Positions 29,601 through 44,600 of a stretch of 64,000 nt of DNA are shown in pieces. The notes beneath the pieces were generated by a model. That model was not told the DNA's origin. It saw nothing but the letters and a program-made list of their open reading frames with translations, and did not search any database. Each line of letters opens with the position of its first letter. Positions within the stretch are counted from its first letter, which is position 1. A program made the position numbers and the translations under genes. This DNA comes from Malurus cyaneus samueli (taxonomy: Eukaryota; Chordata; Aves; Passeriformes; Maluridae): NCBI GenBank assembly GCA_009741485.1, contig CM019216.1, forward strand, positions 28,785,741 through 28,849,740. Direction: 5' to 3'.

Positions 29601-32600
29601 TCTGTCTTCATTAGTAAGTGTATGATCCATAGGAACAGATTTAGAATGAAAAAATAGATGTAGATCCGAAATCCAGGTATTTTGAGGTAGCTTCAGACTA
29701 GCTCTAATCTGATGTTAAAACAAATGCCTGCTTTTTACTGGAGCACATTACTGGACCCTAGTTCAAACTCTTCATGATGCAAACCAAAGTGTTTTCAGTA
29801 AGGGTGCTTTGTTAGTTTGCTTTTAAAACCGTATATATGCCTGATCCAAATTCAAATGTGGTTACAGATGTCCCATGTGAGCCTATCCTATTACTGTTGT
29901 ATTTTTATGTTCTTATAGCATATCTGTGTACTTTCTGTAGTTCTTTACTTGTCCATAGTGTTACAGGAATTAAAACATAGAAAAAAAATCCGTGAAAAAA
30001 ATTAAAATTTTATTTCTAAAATTTAAATATTACCTGTTCCATGTCCATTTTCACAGAATGGGTCAACCACATTAGTAAAAAAAAAATCACAGCTATGTGC
30101 CTCTTTAGCAACTACTTGTAAAATGAACTGCTGAGCTTATGAGATGCTGAGATACCAACAGATTGAGTGTTTGATTTTTTTCCCTTTCAGGTATTATCTA
30201 AGGAACAAATTATAACTTTTGGCACAAAGGCTACAAAAACATTCACATTAACAGCAGAAAATTCCTGGGCTCCTTCAATATCTATACTTGTATTCTATGT
30301 AGATGAGTCTGGAGTGGTTGTGAATGATGCTCTCACTGTCCCTGTCCAGCCTGCTTTGGATGGCAAGGTAATTGTATTGAACTTGAGTCTGAGACTGTGT
30401 TTTTGTCTGGGTGTTGTGTGGTAAGCAGTATTTTAGATCATAGGATTGTAAATGTAAAAACTTTTTTTTTGACTATCTAATCTGAGGTTTGTGCAAGTCT
30501 TTGGAAAGATTTCAGATAATACAGTGCAGTTAGGGTCCAGTTTTTGCGTGTTTGAAAGCCCTTTCTACTGGTGCTGTGTTTTCCACATAAACAGGTGCAC
30601 AGTGTCTCCTCATGTTTTTATTAGTTTGGTCAATTACTGAGTCAATGGCAGTACTCTGCCAATGTAGTGAAAAGATATCATAAGTACATTAAGCGTAGAA
30701 TTGTAAATGTTTATAAAGACCTTGTTCTAGCCACTGAGCAGTGTTTGTGTTTCATGTCACTGTCCATACCTTAACCCAATAAAGGTATTAGAAGAGTGGT
30801 AAAACGCCTATTGCATCAATGAATTCATTTTTCCAGCTCACTTGCCAGGATGAGATTTGGTCCTTCGTGCAAATAAGAGCCTCACTGTAACTTTTTATAG
30901 GTGAGACCATCCAAAGGCTAGATGGGTTCAAATTCTTTCTCTGCTCTGGAGACTTTAACAGTTATAACCAGACATCAGTAGGGAGCCAGTTTGTCCTGCT
31001 TCATGGAAAATGTCTCCATTTGCTTCATGATTTATCCACATTACTAAAAGGCCTAGGAAAAAGACTCTCAGAGGTCTCCAGCATCCCAAAGGTCCTAGGA
31101 AAAGCAAATCCAGGGTCTTAATTAAAGCCAAATAATCTAAAAAAATTGCTTCCTGGGAGTTGTTACTGGTTGTGAGTATCACTGTAGAATTTAAATCAGT
31201 GCTGTGCTTTACTTCTTTTCTAGATTAAAATCTCTTGGAGCAAAAATAAGGTCAAACCATCTGAGAAAGTCTCCCTTAAAATCAGTACAACAGAGCCAGG
31301 ATCAGTAATTGGACTTTCAGTTGTTGATAAAAGTACAAAGCTTCTGGGAGAAAATAGTGACATAACAGAAGATTCTGTAAGTATATGGGAAAAAAGGTTT
31401 TCTTTAATGGGTGTATGGAAGATCTCTGTGGAAATGTTACAGATTATATGCTGGACAAATAATGTTCTTTGAACATGATTTTAGCCTATGTAATTATACA
31501 AATACTTTTTACTTTTGCAAGTAACATGAGCAGCAAGGACTGTAAGGCCTAAAAGGTAATAAGCACAGCATTTTCAATTCCAATCAATACTTCATTGTTC
31601 TTCATTCTATAAACTGTTAAGACTTGGCAGTTACTTCTTTCAGAAGAGGCAAAGTCCGAAAAAAGCCTTAATAATTTGTGCTTTGTGTTATTTGGAATTA
31701 ATAGTATAGACGATTTTTAGTTTTGGAAGAGCAGAATAAATTACTCAGATTTTTTAATTCCCTTTACTTGCAGAAGCTCTACTGCATCCACAGTTTAAAA
31801 GAGCTTACAATATATATCATTCCTAAAGTGCTCAAAGGACAAAAACTAAGTGCCGTAAAATATCAGTGGGCTGTAGGCTCTACTCTAGGTTTATATACTG
31901 TCTTGATCACTCTTTCATTAACCATTAAACCTCTGCAACCTCACCCCCTTCATTCTGTCACACCTTCTTTTTGGCACAAGAGTTAAGCAAGCTACAGCTT
32001 GTGATACCACTGTATGAATTAGCAGCTGCGAAAGTTCTTAAAACTGTGAGTTAGCATTCAGTCTTTGGATAATTTTGTTTTTGTTTTTTTTTTGTCTTAG
32101 GTCCTCCATGAGCTCAATTTGTACAGCTCAGTGCAGTATTTCCCCCTGGTCAGAGGTTCTTTTGGTGTATTTCAGGTATTTTTTCTTCATAATTCTAGGC
32201 TGTTGTTTTTTTTTGTATTATTTAGTGATTTGCACATCACTTGCTAGAAAAAATGGAACTTTCTAGCTTCTGCAGCTATAGGCAATGTACTGTTTTCATG
32301 GCTTATATGAGTTTAGAATTGTGAATTTTATCAATACATAATAGTCTGAAATACCAAGAAATATATTTATACTTCTATAAATACATCTTGCTTTATGCTT
32401 GCTATAGTCTTTACTCTGAAAAGTTTTCAGTCATTATTGCAATATTCAGATTCATATAATCTCAGTTTTGTTGGTTCCTGTATGTTATTTGCTTTAGTTC
32501 TATGCTTACTTTATGGCTTTATTTACTTAAAAAGAAAGAAGAGAAAAAGAAAGTAGATAAGCACTGTTGATGTCCTGAATGTCCTGTATTGAGATATACT

Positions 32601-35600
32601 GTATAAATTTTATCCAGAAATGCAGCCTTTGGGTATCAACTGATGCAATTCTTGAGGAGGATAAGGAACATTTTCTTTGTAAGTAATACAACAAATGTAG
32701 TCAAATCTAATGTACTGAGTGGGGAAGGAGGCCCATGGGTTAGGGCCTCTGTTATGTCTTCTTACTGTGCTGCATACAGGTTGCATCCAGCCTTGCAAAC
32801 CATTACCATTTCAAAACTCACATGAATAGCATTTTAGAAATTTTCCTTTTTTTGCTGCAGTGACATTACCCCTTAAAGGTCTGAGGGTGAGTGAAGTTAT
32901 CATTTGCAGTTCCAGTAGATATATGTTGCAGTGACTTGTCATGTGTAGCCAAATTACACCAATTTCATAAGCACTCCAGAGAGGCCATGTAGAAATTCGT
33001 TTGTGTGAAACTTTTTTATTCTTAAAATAAAAAAGTTCATGGTGTCACAGAGTAGTCTTATCATATGTAACAAAGCTATAGATTAGATTCTGAACAATCT
33101 ATTAATTTGACTTAACTGTATTTATTTGAGTTTTCTAAATGTAGATATTTGTAGGTAAGACAGTATTTTTTATTTTGTAGATGGTGGAATGATACCTATA
33201 GAGGATGGTTTTGGTGATGATATGACGGTAACCAGAAATGGACCCGCTGATTTCAGCAATCTCTATGTGAGGACACATTTTCCAGAGACTTGGCTTTGGA
33301 TTGACACTAAAATGAGGTATAAGATTAGAAGCAACTGGAAAACGATTTGCATTTGCTGTTTTTATTTTGAAGGCTTCAGTAGCATTCTGCACCCAAGCTG
33401 AAGAATGCGGCTTAAAAATGTGGCATTATTTGTGTTCTGCTACCATCTAGAGGCCACAAGTAAGATTGAAGAATGAAAAAATTAGTTGTACAACTGCACA
33501 AAAAAGGGCTATGCCTGACTGCAGGTCTAGGAGTTTCAACAGAAACTAGATAAAAATTGTGGAGACAAAACAAAATCTTTCTTTTATAGATGGGGAGACC
33601 TAACCTTTTTATCTACAGTACATAAAAAGATGATGATTAACACAGAAAGGGAAATCTCTTGCTATCTGCATTTAATTCAATGGGTAGTTCAAACTGTCAA
33701 GGGATGGTGAAATCTGATCTGTGTCATGAAGCACAAATCTTACATGCAGGAAGCAACCATCATCTGGGATTGTTTTGAAGGACCTGTAAAGTGGATTGCA
33801 TGTAATGTCATTCAGCGTAATTACCTTCAATTAATGTAATTTAAAATTATTTAAATTTTAAAAATAATTTTGATCCCACAGTGTTTTTTAATTATTAGTA
33901 AAAGAAAAAGGGATAATGACAAGCTTTTCTTTCCAGGAATTTGCACTTAATTTTTCATGCATTTTAAACATATGTGTCCACTTACTGATGTCTGTAAATG
34001 GATAATTTTGAAAGTCTATTCTTCCCTTCTGCCATCAGATCCAACACAGAAACCACAATGGATGACATTGCACCTGATACCATCACATCCTGGGTAGCCA
34101 GTGCTTTTGTGATCTCTGAAAACAGCGGGCTTGGAGTGACAACTGCTCCAGTGGAGGTACCATCTCACTAGAGAGTTCTCCTTTAAGGCTGGTAACACTG
34201 TAGGTTGTTGCTGGAAGCTGTGTTTCAGTTTTAACAGCAGCATCTCCTTGTACTAATGAAGAGATTGAGAGGCCATGTATATTCCAACTGTAAAGAAAAC
34301 ATCATCATTGAAGACATAAGTGATACTGTAGCTGCCTTCCCTTCCTGCTCATACCAATATCTAAGATTCCACACAGATATTTGGGTGCATATTTCTGATT
34401 CAGATTTGAGCAATTTTTTTGTTAGAGTATTTCCATGCTGTGCCCATTTCAGAATCTTTGTATGTGGAAAGGGGGACTGTTTGGGAGCAGTGTTCCATGT
34501 TTTCTTGGCTCTGCCCAGGGAGCATTCCGTGAGTTGGCAGTGGATGCAGTGAGGTTTGCATAGAATGGTTGGGATGTGAGAGGCACATTGTCTGCTGCTC
34601 TGCTAGCACAGCTAACGTGTTACCCCAGGAAGAGAGCAGGAGAGTTGATTTAGGACTAAATTGCTTTCATTTATCTGTCAAAAGCAGTCCTGGAGTAAAC
34701 ACAAGTACTACCTGCTGTAGGTAAACTTTCAGGGAGCTTAGACGAGGTGCTCTCCAGCGGTCTCTCCCAACACAGCCATTCTGTGATCTTGTGATAAGTG
34801 CTAAGTTTTGGATGACTTAGCTTGAGGAGCAGAGTAGACACTGAGAGCAGCTGTGTGATGAGATGCTTCTTGCTCCCAGATTCCTGTCTCCTGAGGCTTC
34901 TCTCATGCTTCCAAGCGTTTGAGGAGTTTAGCAATTTAAGCTAAATTCAGCACCCCTCAAGTTAGATCTCTAATCTAAGATTCCCAGTTTACAATTGCAG
35001 GATCACTCTGTATTCAAGGAAACCACTTAGAGAGAGTTGTTAAGCCTATTTAAAATATAAATTAATTTTTGAAGTCTCATTTAACTAGTATTTTCTATAC
35101 ATGGAATAATCTTCCGAAGGTAATTCTCCTTCCATTCATTATGTAAAGATCCTAGAGAAGCTGTATTCCATCAGAGACAATTCCACTTAAGTACCTAAGT
35201 TTCTACGGATTGAGACTGTAGTACTGGGTCATAGATTTTCATCTTGGTTTCTGGACTAGTGCAGGCATTGCTTGGAGATAGCCAGCTACCCAGTTAAGTT
35301 CTCATGCCCTCAGATTCTTGGGGAGAGGCAACTTTTGAGGTCCAAACTGAGATTTAAGTCCAGATTTCATAGCTGGCTGCTATACAGAGCATGTGCTTTG
35401 AACATCCTGATCTGAACTCCACTACAGAATTTGGAGCCCAGTCTGGATTTTGTGGCTAAGGCTCCTTTGAGACTGAAATCTTGACTCTTGTTTCTTTCAC
35501 TCGGCTTGGCAGAGATGGGACAAAAAGAGGAATAGTTTTCTGATTATAACTGCATGGAAATACACACTTGGCCTCTCATCCTCAAATGTGAGAAGCTGCA

Positions 35601-38600
35601 AGTAGAACAGATGTTGAGATTATTATTTAGCTATAATCACCCCCATACACTGTTCAGTACTTCACCATTGTCGGGGACATTTAGGTTGTGCTTAGAGTTC
35701 CATATGGCTGAAACATGTTAATCAGTACCATACAGAGAGGCAACTTAAAAAAGCCATGAAAAATGTAATGGGAGAAATAAATAAGTGACATCTGTGTGCT
35801 TTTTGTCATTTACTGCTTTGCATCATTTTTTTTGTTCCACTACACAGTGTCAATAATTCTACTCAGTTGTATTTTATTTGCCAGTTGTACTATACTGGCA
35901 TGTTCCCAAGTGTAAAACTTCAGTTTTAAAGAAAAGTAAAACAAAAAAGACAAAGAAAATATGTACATAGATAAAACCTTTACTATGAACTAACCAAAAA
36001 ACATCCGAACTTCTCTAATGTTAATATCTAAAGAAGTTTATGACAATGAGAACTTCTACAAACACCTTCTTCTTTTTAAAATAAAACAGAATATTTGCTA
36101 GCTGGAAAAGAAAAGCTGAGGGATTTTTGCATCTGAAGCTCAAAGCACTTGGAAGATTTTTTAAAATGCCAACCAAATTATACTAAGTTTTTGTTGACAT
36201 TTCAATAATAAAGGGCATCGTATCTCAGCCATTCTTCTTGTTCATAAATAGTGTTCATGGTGTTAACAAACAGTTCACAAGTGTTTATAAACACTGAAAT
36301 TTCGATCCCGTTCAGCTTGATGAGAGCTTACCGCTGACTTCTTAGAGCCAAGATTTCTTCCAAAACCCTCTGTTCACAGATAAAAGAAACTGCTTGCTGG
36401 TATATTTCTGCAATTTCTCTTTTAGGGAATGAAACGCGTGTTTTTAGAAGTATAACTAAAGAACTTAAGCCAAGATTAATCTTACAAAAAAAAAAAAAAA
36501 TCATTGTAAGGTGGTGTCGAGTTAGAAAATTTGAGTGAGTTGGTTACAATTGAACTGTCATGAAGATAGGTTAATTGACAGTCTTAATCCATTACTTGTG
36601 TACTCAAAACAATTCACAGTTACTTTGATGAGATCTCAGGACAGATCAGAGCTTCCATACTTGCCAGATGATTGACTCCTGTCCTAATTCAGTTGCCTCT
36701 GCTGGGACTGCCCTGTCAAAGCTGTCAGCAGCTCTCCTATGAACGGTGTCTCTGAAGGTGCTAATGACCAGCACATCTTTGCCTTCTGTTTCAGCCCTGC
36801 CCCAATGCATTTTGTCAGCTTAAATACATTGAATTGAAAAGTGATTGGAGGACAAATTGCATAGTAATTTTCTTTCTAGTCTCTGACTGTAGGGTTCACA
36901 ACTGATTTTGTTTTGCAGCTAGAAGTTTTTCAACCTTTTTTTGTTTTCCTGAACCTTCCATACTCCGTCATCAGAGGAGAGCAGTTCATTTTGGAAGTGA
37001 ACATCTTTAATTATTTGAAAGAAGAAGCTGAGGTACAATGATCTTTTATCTTTGAATGTTACTAGATACTGCAGGGTTTTCACCATTGGTGGAGACCATG
37101 TCTTTCTTTTCTGAGATCTGGAGTATTTTTTTAGTATTTTAGTATTTAGTATTTTTTTTAGGGCAGAACTGTTTCTCTATACAGAAAAATCACAGCAGCT
37201 TACGAAAGCAGCTTTTCAATATTAACACTTCATAGTGCAAATACTACTGTATTTACAGGTTACTGTGATCCTGGATGTGAATGATGCTTTTGAAATTATT
37301 CTAACATCTAATGAAATAAATGCCACAGAAAATCAACAGTCTATATATGTACCAAGTGAAGATGGGAAAACTGTTCAGTTCCCAATCAAGCCAAAACAGC
37401 TGGGAGAGATTCCCATCAAAGTGACAGCAATATCATCTGCTGCTTCTGATGCTGTCATCCAGAAAGTTTTAGTAAAGGTAAGCAGTCTGCAGCTTGGCTT
37501 GTTCCTCAAGTAAGTTGTTCCCTAAAACAGGCACCATAGTGCAGCAAAAAGGCAAACCTATGTATGGCTTGGGGTCAGGTGGCCTTGAGCAGAAAACACT
37601 TCTTTTAAAACAATTTTTTCTTTAGAATTCTTCAGATCCCCTTCCACGAATGTACACATAGGTCTGTTCTACTACAGATACTTTGTCCAGTGCTTCCTGA
37701 AAGCAAGGTGAAACCTGTTTGTGTATCACTGAGCCCCTGGTGCTACAGCTGATTTAGCAACCTGTGGAGAGTGGACCTGGTAACTGTTTCAGACCAGCGC
37801 AATGAGTTTTGCCATGTACTTGGCTTTCCCTCAAAGCCTAGTTTAGATGAACATTTCTGTATTTTGCTACTGGTGCTGGGATTTTAGCCTCCAGACTTTT
37901 TGATAAGCCAGACACTGATAAGACTTGCCTAGCTTTGGATGTTTAAGTCTGTTTCATGTTAGGCTTCATTTCAGTGGAAGGTGGTAGACATTTTTAAATC
38001 TCATCCTACAATAAATGCTTAAGATCATAAAATCATAGAGTGGTTGACACTGGAAGGGAGTAATACAACCTTCCTGCTCAGGACAGGATCAAACTACAGA
38101 AGGATCCTCAGAACCCCTGTCTTTATCTTTATAGGCTGAAGGATTGGAACAGACATATTCGGAGACAGTCCTTTTGGATTTGACTGGGAATAAACGACAA
38201 TCGGTGTCAAAAACTTTGGAGTTCACTTTTCCTTCTGATGTTGTAAAGGACAGTGAGAGAGTGCAGGTGACTGCTGTTGGTAAGAATTAACTTTTTCTGT
38301 TTCCATCGTTAGTGTTTTAATTGTGGCATTAATTTTTATTTAACTGCAATATAAATAGGCTGACTCATTAAGTCACAGTAATTTACCATCATGCATTATG
38401 CTGAACATGGAGATACCTTAAGGATGGAGTGTTTTATTCCGTTAATTTGTTTAATTTATGATACCATGGTGTTTGTAAAGTGTTTTCTGAGTTAAAAGAA
38501 TTGGATTTTAGTGAGGAAGGTCCCACAAAGTTTGCTGGTATCCTCTTATAATTATGCTGTCTGCAGAATAGAATGTATGATCTGACTAATTGGTGTTTCC

Positions 38601-41600
38601 TGTGACACCGAGGCTTTGATAACTGTAGGTGAGAGAAGAAATAAATGAAGTTTTAATTACATACAACTATGGAAACATTTTCCTGGCTTAGATAGATTTT
38701 GATTATGTGGGGTTTTGTTTGGTTCGTTTTGGGTTTTTTGTTTTTTTTTTTTTTTTTTTTATGGTAGGTTTGAAATTGGTCTGTATTTGGAAAGGTCTGT
38801 ATGGAGCTAGGTCAGTAGGCATAAAGTAGATGAAGTATCTTTTCTGCCTGGTTAGTGGTATTTAGTAGAAACATTCCTAGTAGATAATAGTTTCTCCCAG
38901 TTTAGATTATACCACCCTTTATGTGTGTGATATGCATTTATTTGCGACAAGCTTTAGTTTATTTTGATTAAATTGTATCTTTCAGGTGATTTACTTGGGC
39001 CTTCTATCAACGGTTTGTCATCCTTGATTAAAATGCCTTATGGCTGTGGTGAACAGAATATGATCAACTTTGCTCCGAATGTTTATGTTTTGCAATACCT
39101 GACTAAAACCAGGCAGCTGAGAGACGATATTAAATCAAAAGCTGAATCGTTTATGAGAAAAGGTCTGTATGCATAAAGGAAAAATGTTAGATTTCTAAGA
39201 ACTCTTACTAGTAAAATGATATCTGTGAGTCTGCATCTGGTGGTTGAACTATTGCTCAGTCTATGTCATGAGAACTGGAAGAAAAACCCATTTATTTCTT
39301 TTTTTTTCCCCTCTTTATTCTGGGCTGACAGAATTAGACAGCAAATTATTTTGTTTACAGGTTTTTTCAGAAAAACAAGTTGGTTTTGTATAATTGCTTT
39401 TTTCCAGATGAAAAAAATGCATTTTAGAAGGTAGTTCACATGGATTTCCTACATGGTTGTTACTTCTCAGTTGATAAAACCACATGTGAGCAAACACTTC
39501 TGATCTCTGTCTGAGGCACAGAGGTTTAAAATGAGTCTGTGAGCAGAGTGAGCCCTATTCATCCCATATACCTTCAGTGACACCACCCTGACCTGACATG
39601 TCCTTGTAGAGCTCAAGGAGTGGCATTTTATCTCATGGCTGTTTTTTTTTTTGCCCACCGAAGTTTTAGACTTGGTCAAAACTGAACTTCGTGCTAGAAA
39701 TCAAAAGCTGGAAAATTTTATTTGGAAATTGTTGTGTATTTTAATCGGGAGATACTGGAGAACATCACAAAGTTTGGAGATCACAGCTGCATTCTGGATT
39801 TTGGATCACACAGTGCCTTGCTGTGGTGTCCCACACTTGCCATGTGTCAGTCTCTATGCTGAGACCTTGGTTCTCAGAGAGCAGTGACACCAGCCCCATG
39901 TGAGCTACACCCCTACTAAGGCATCGTGATGACATTTTCAATTTTTGTTTATTCTCTCTAAGTCCTTCTTGTGTGATTTTTTAGAGTTGTTGACATTTCC
40001 CTTGGAAAAGGCACAACTCAAAATAAATTTTTCTTTCATCAAGATTCCAATTTCCTGTCAAAGCAGTTAAATGATCGTTTTTTTTTTAAACCTTTCCTGC
40101 TACATGGTTTAGTTCAAAAGTACAGTGGGGAGGAAGAGATATGTTATGTAAACAGCTACTCTGAAGTTTGTAAGCAATCTGTCACATTTTTAAGACTGAG
40201 CTTTCGTACCACAATTTTCTGATATTTTCCAATAGCGAGTTTATTAAAGTTATTTCAATGCAAATGAAAATTGTAGACTTAAATGTCACTTACACGGTGT
40301 TGTGTTCATAAGTTTTTTTCTGAAGCTTTGAGTTGAAGTACATAGTTCTAACATCATAGATGCTAATACAGTAAGTATGCTGAAATATTTGTAACCTTAG
40401 AATAGAAAACAACCACAATCTAAAAAGTAGTCTGCTTTATCTTAATGATTGTTTTCAGTTGCACTGATTTTTTTTTTTAAAGTGCAGTCTTGAAGTTGAA
40501 ATTTATCTTTAGCTTAAGATGCAATTTTTATAAGGCTCAGTTTCTGAAGGGATTGTCATGAAGTTTAATTTAAAACAGACTTCATTTCACATGTCGTAAT
40601 TCGCCCAGTGTTTGAAAAAGTAACCTCAGAATCTGAAGTAAATGTAATTAATTTATGGCTAAATGTTTGGGAGAAGAAGGGATCATATTGCCAGCAGGCA
40701 CTGCTACATGATCTCTTTTAGCAGTTTTATTTACCTAGAAAAAAAAGCAAAGCCAAAGAAAAGTTGCCTTTTAAAAACAGTTTTTAATTGTGGTAATGAC
40801 AAATCCCATCTTTAAATCACTTTTTCTGAAATGAAAAAAACCTGATGGGTGTGAAAGCTTTGTTGTTAGACCCAAAGCGGTAAAGAGTTTGAGCAGAATT
40901 TCCAAACTGTTGAAGATGTGAGATCCTTTAGTCTTTCACATCTTTCTGAAGTCCTTTCCATCCCGATACATTCCTCTTTCAGCTTCGCACCTCGAGCCTC
41001 CTGCATCTCTTGGGCTCCAGCCAGCCCTCTGGGAATAGTAGTGGACATGTTCATAATAGGATCCTTCTTTTCCTTGCCTTTCCACTTTCATGTGTTGACA
41101 CTTATAGTATCATTTTTCATGTGTGATTGAGTGTCCATTGGAATGATAGTGGTGGTTCGTAGCCTCCAGGTCTCCTGTTCCAGCGTTTCTGCCGGCGTTC
41201 CCGTTTAGATACGCTCATGTTGGGAGACTTTGCGTGACTGCAGCAGGGTTGGCACTGAGGCGAAAGCAAACAGAATGGAGGAAATAGCTGAGTGATCTCT
41301 CTCCCTCTGGTTTTGCTCATCTTCCTGATCCCTCCCAGACTTGCATTCTGAGATGAATTTGTGCCTGTGTAAGGGCTGCTCAGCAGGCTGTCGGTTGTAG
41401 TTTTGTGCTTTTGCACTACCAGCAGGATGGTGATTATAAGGCTTGTTGTATTTTGCCTGTTCTGCAAAGAGGCAGAAGACCTTGTTTTCAGTCTTTGCAG
41501 TCAGATACTTTTGAAGGGGAGGCAGCCTATTTGTATAGATGCACATGTATATATTTGTATATGTACATGGATTTCTGCTCTTCACAGGACATTATTTGGA

Positions 41601-44600
41601 GGCTTAAACTTTGACAGTGACTTCTGCTTTTCTTGGGGAGAAGTGCCGTTCATTCCTCCTTTTTCTTCCCTTTCATTTAAGGGTGCTTTACTTAGTATCA
41701 TTAACTGAGATGACTGTATCTGAAAGATTCACCACTGATGTAATTAGCCACTGTCATGCTACATAGATAATAAATCCCCTATATTAAAGCAAAAATTTCA
41801 ATTGTAAACTCTTCTAAAGAAGACTGAAAAACTGAATCTTTCACTACTGGGGTTGCTTATGGGAGGTATTCTGTAGCAGTTCAGATTCACAGTTTTATAT
41901 CTTATTCTCTTCTGTTACACAGAGACCATGACTAGGAGTTCATCTTACATGGGCATTTAGATTGAGGGACCAGGCCATTTGTTCCTCAGTAATTAGGGGT
42001 ATTCTTCACTCACTATGTATCTGTAGTCAGGATAGTATGGAAACAGGTGATTAATCCTTTATTAGTGAAAGTGAGCATTTTACAGGGTTGTAGCTGGATA
42101 GACCTCATGGGATATATTTGTGTAAATTCATTGATTTGGGTAAGGACTCACTGTTGGTTGCCTTAGAGCTTTCTTTCTGCCTGTCTGATTCTGTATTGTG
42201 TCTGTATCTGTCACGTCTTCAATTAATGAGTATACTTCATTAATTATAACAGCTAAAATAGTAAAACCAAGGGAGAAGACAGTGGGGGGGAAAGAAAAGA
42301 TGTCTTGTGAAATATGATAAATAGATCCCATTATTATTCTGGATACACAAATGACAGGCAAAATGTTAGGGAAGAAGGGCTTTAGATACCAGAAACTACG
42401 GTGAGTAGCATATCATAGGAAGCTTCTAATTTCTAACATTAATGAACATTGGTTCTGTACTGAAATCACCTACGAGTGAGAATGCTGCTCTTTATTTGGA
42501 TTTGCAAAACCCTTTTATTGTGGATGTCCTGCAGTCAGGAGAAAGCTGCACTTGTTCTCAGTATGAAAAAAATCTTAAGGATAACATTTTAAATGGCTCC
42601 TTCTCAGGATTTCAGGATCTTCAGGTCTTCTGAAATTTTTCACTCATTTCAGAACAACCTCTTCTAATTTGCTTTTTGTGATCCCAAGTCCATTGATTTG
42701 GCAAAAGCCAGCTGATGAATAGGCCTGGTTTTCCAGCAGCATTTGCCACCTTGCTCTTCCACTTGGAAAACTCCTACTTTTTGCTTATCCTTCCTTCTGC
42801 TGTAAAGATAGAGCATTTCTGTTGGTGCACAAGATCCCAAAAGTGATGAAGCACTGAGCTACAGCTGCATCTCTGCTCTGCTCTCACTGCTGTGCTCCTG
42901 GAACCCCGAGTGTGGGGGAGCACATCTCTGTCCTGTGCGGGTGGCTGATCAGCAGCAGAGGGAGTTTCTGGTTCTGCTTTTGTAGATGGATGCTTTGTAT
43001 TATTGCTGCTCACTTCCTCATCGTCTTCTGTATGGTTTTGTGTGTTCCTGCGTATTTGAGAGGTTTTTTAGGAAATACAAACTTCAGTTCTGTCCTTCTC
43101 AGCCTTAGAAAGTGCCTTGTTTCTTAGAAAGTGCCTTGCTTCACATTAGCAGTTTCAGTTCCAATTTGTGCTGAAACCCACGTGAGAGGAAAGTGTTCAA
43201 TACCTGTCTCTACTTTTTCACTTCAGGCTATCAAAGAGAGCTGCTTTTCCAGAGAGATGATGGCTCTTTTAGTGCCTTTGGAAATGACGATCCCTCTGGG
43301 AGCACATGGTAAGTAGTTCTGCCAGAATCACTGTGGAATTTTAGTATTTTAGATACATGCCCTGCATCTGAAAAGTTTTTGTGAAGCTGGTAAAAATTTA
43401 CAGTTGTATTAGCCTTCTGGTTTTCATTAGGTGTTTAGCCCAACTCTGAAGTCTTTCTTGCTGGGTAAAATACTGTCAAAAGCCATTATTACAGCAAAGT
43501 TTTTTAATTTGGCAAAGAAAAAGATGAATTACTTTAATCAGGGAAATAGTTTGGTCTGAAAATTTTTTTCTGTTGTTTTACTCAAAGAAACGAAGAATAG
43601 CAATGAATTTAATTATTCTTGCAGTTGACTGAAACTGCTTAGGACTATGTGATCATCAGTGCTTCAATCACATTTTCAGTTATCTCTGTACTGGAGGCTG
43701 AAGACTGACTGAGATATTTCGTAGGGATGAACAAAGTTACTAGTGGTAAAAATTTGTTCTACTTGCCTCTCTCACACTTCTTTTTAGTGAGACTGTAAAC
43801 ACAGCTGAAAGTCTTTTCAGTGCTGAGTTTTTTGCTCCAGGAAACAGCACAGTTGTGGAAGACAGGTAGATAACAGAGACATGTTCCAGCACTTTGTTCA
43901 GCTAACCCTTGTTCAGTTTAGACATACTTACATATTTCAGTGCATGCTTCTGACTTTAACTAGAATCATCCCAGGTACTGTGCCACTGACAGAGACATTC
44001 CTGCTGGAGTCAGTGGGCATCTTTCATTGACATCAGCAGGATTTGCCTTTGACTCAGTACTGATGGATGAAGATAATTTACCTCACAGGCAACTCTAGTA
44101 CTTAAATAGTGCAATGACAAGTTATGTGAATGCACATTTGGAAAGAAGGGAATTGAGGGATAACTTGGGATTATTAATAGTAAAACAGCAAAGGTTGTTT
44201 CAAGGGTTCCATTACAAGGATAGTGGGGGTAATTAACATCACAGTCCTAACCACATTGTTTTGTAAACTGTAACTTTTGCCTAGCAGCAGAAGTCAGGAG
44301 AGCAGCTTTTGAATAAAGATATACATGTGCTAGCAGACTTAGAATCTATAGTCTGTATTTATTTTTGAAACATAGCAGCTGCAGAATTCTTGATCGTCCA
44401 GAACCAAGGACATATTTTCATGTTTTGGTGGGTTTAGTCTACGTGTTTATCTGTGTGAGGCATGTATTTTACTCTACTTGGGAGGTGTATGTAGAACACC
44501 TTATGCTTTACAGTATTCTTATCTGAAACAGAGGAAACTAATGCATCACTAATTTTGACATATTTAATGAACCTTTTCTCTAAGGTTATCAGCTTTTGTA

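Larger units (their letters stand above)
34157..36918. other. CD109 intron, 2.8 kb
   Basis: Contains a CR1 3' end (34737-34797) and a run of 15 A (36486-36500). ORFs in both directions up to 98 codons have no support as genes. Confidence 0.85.
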
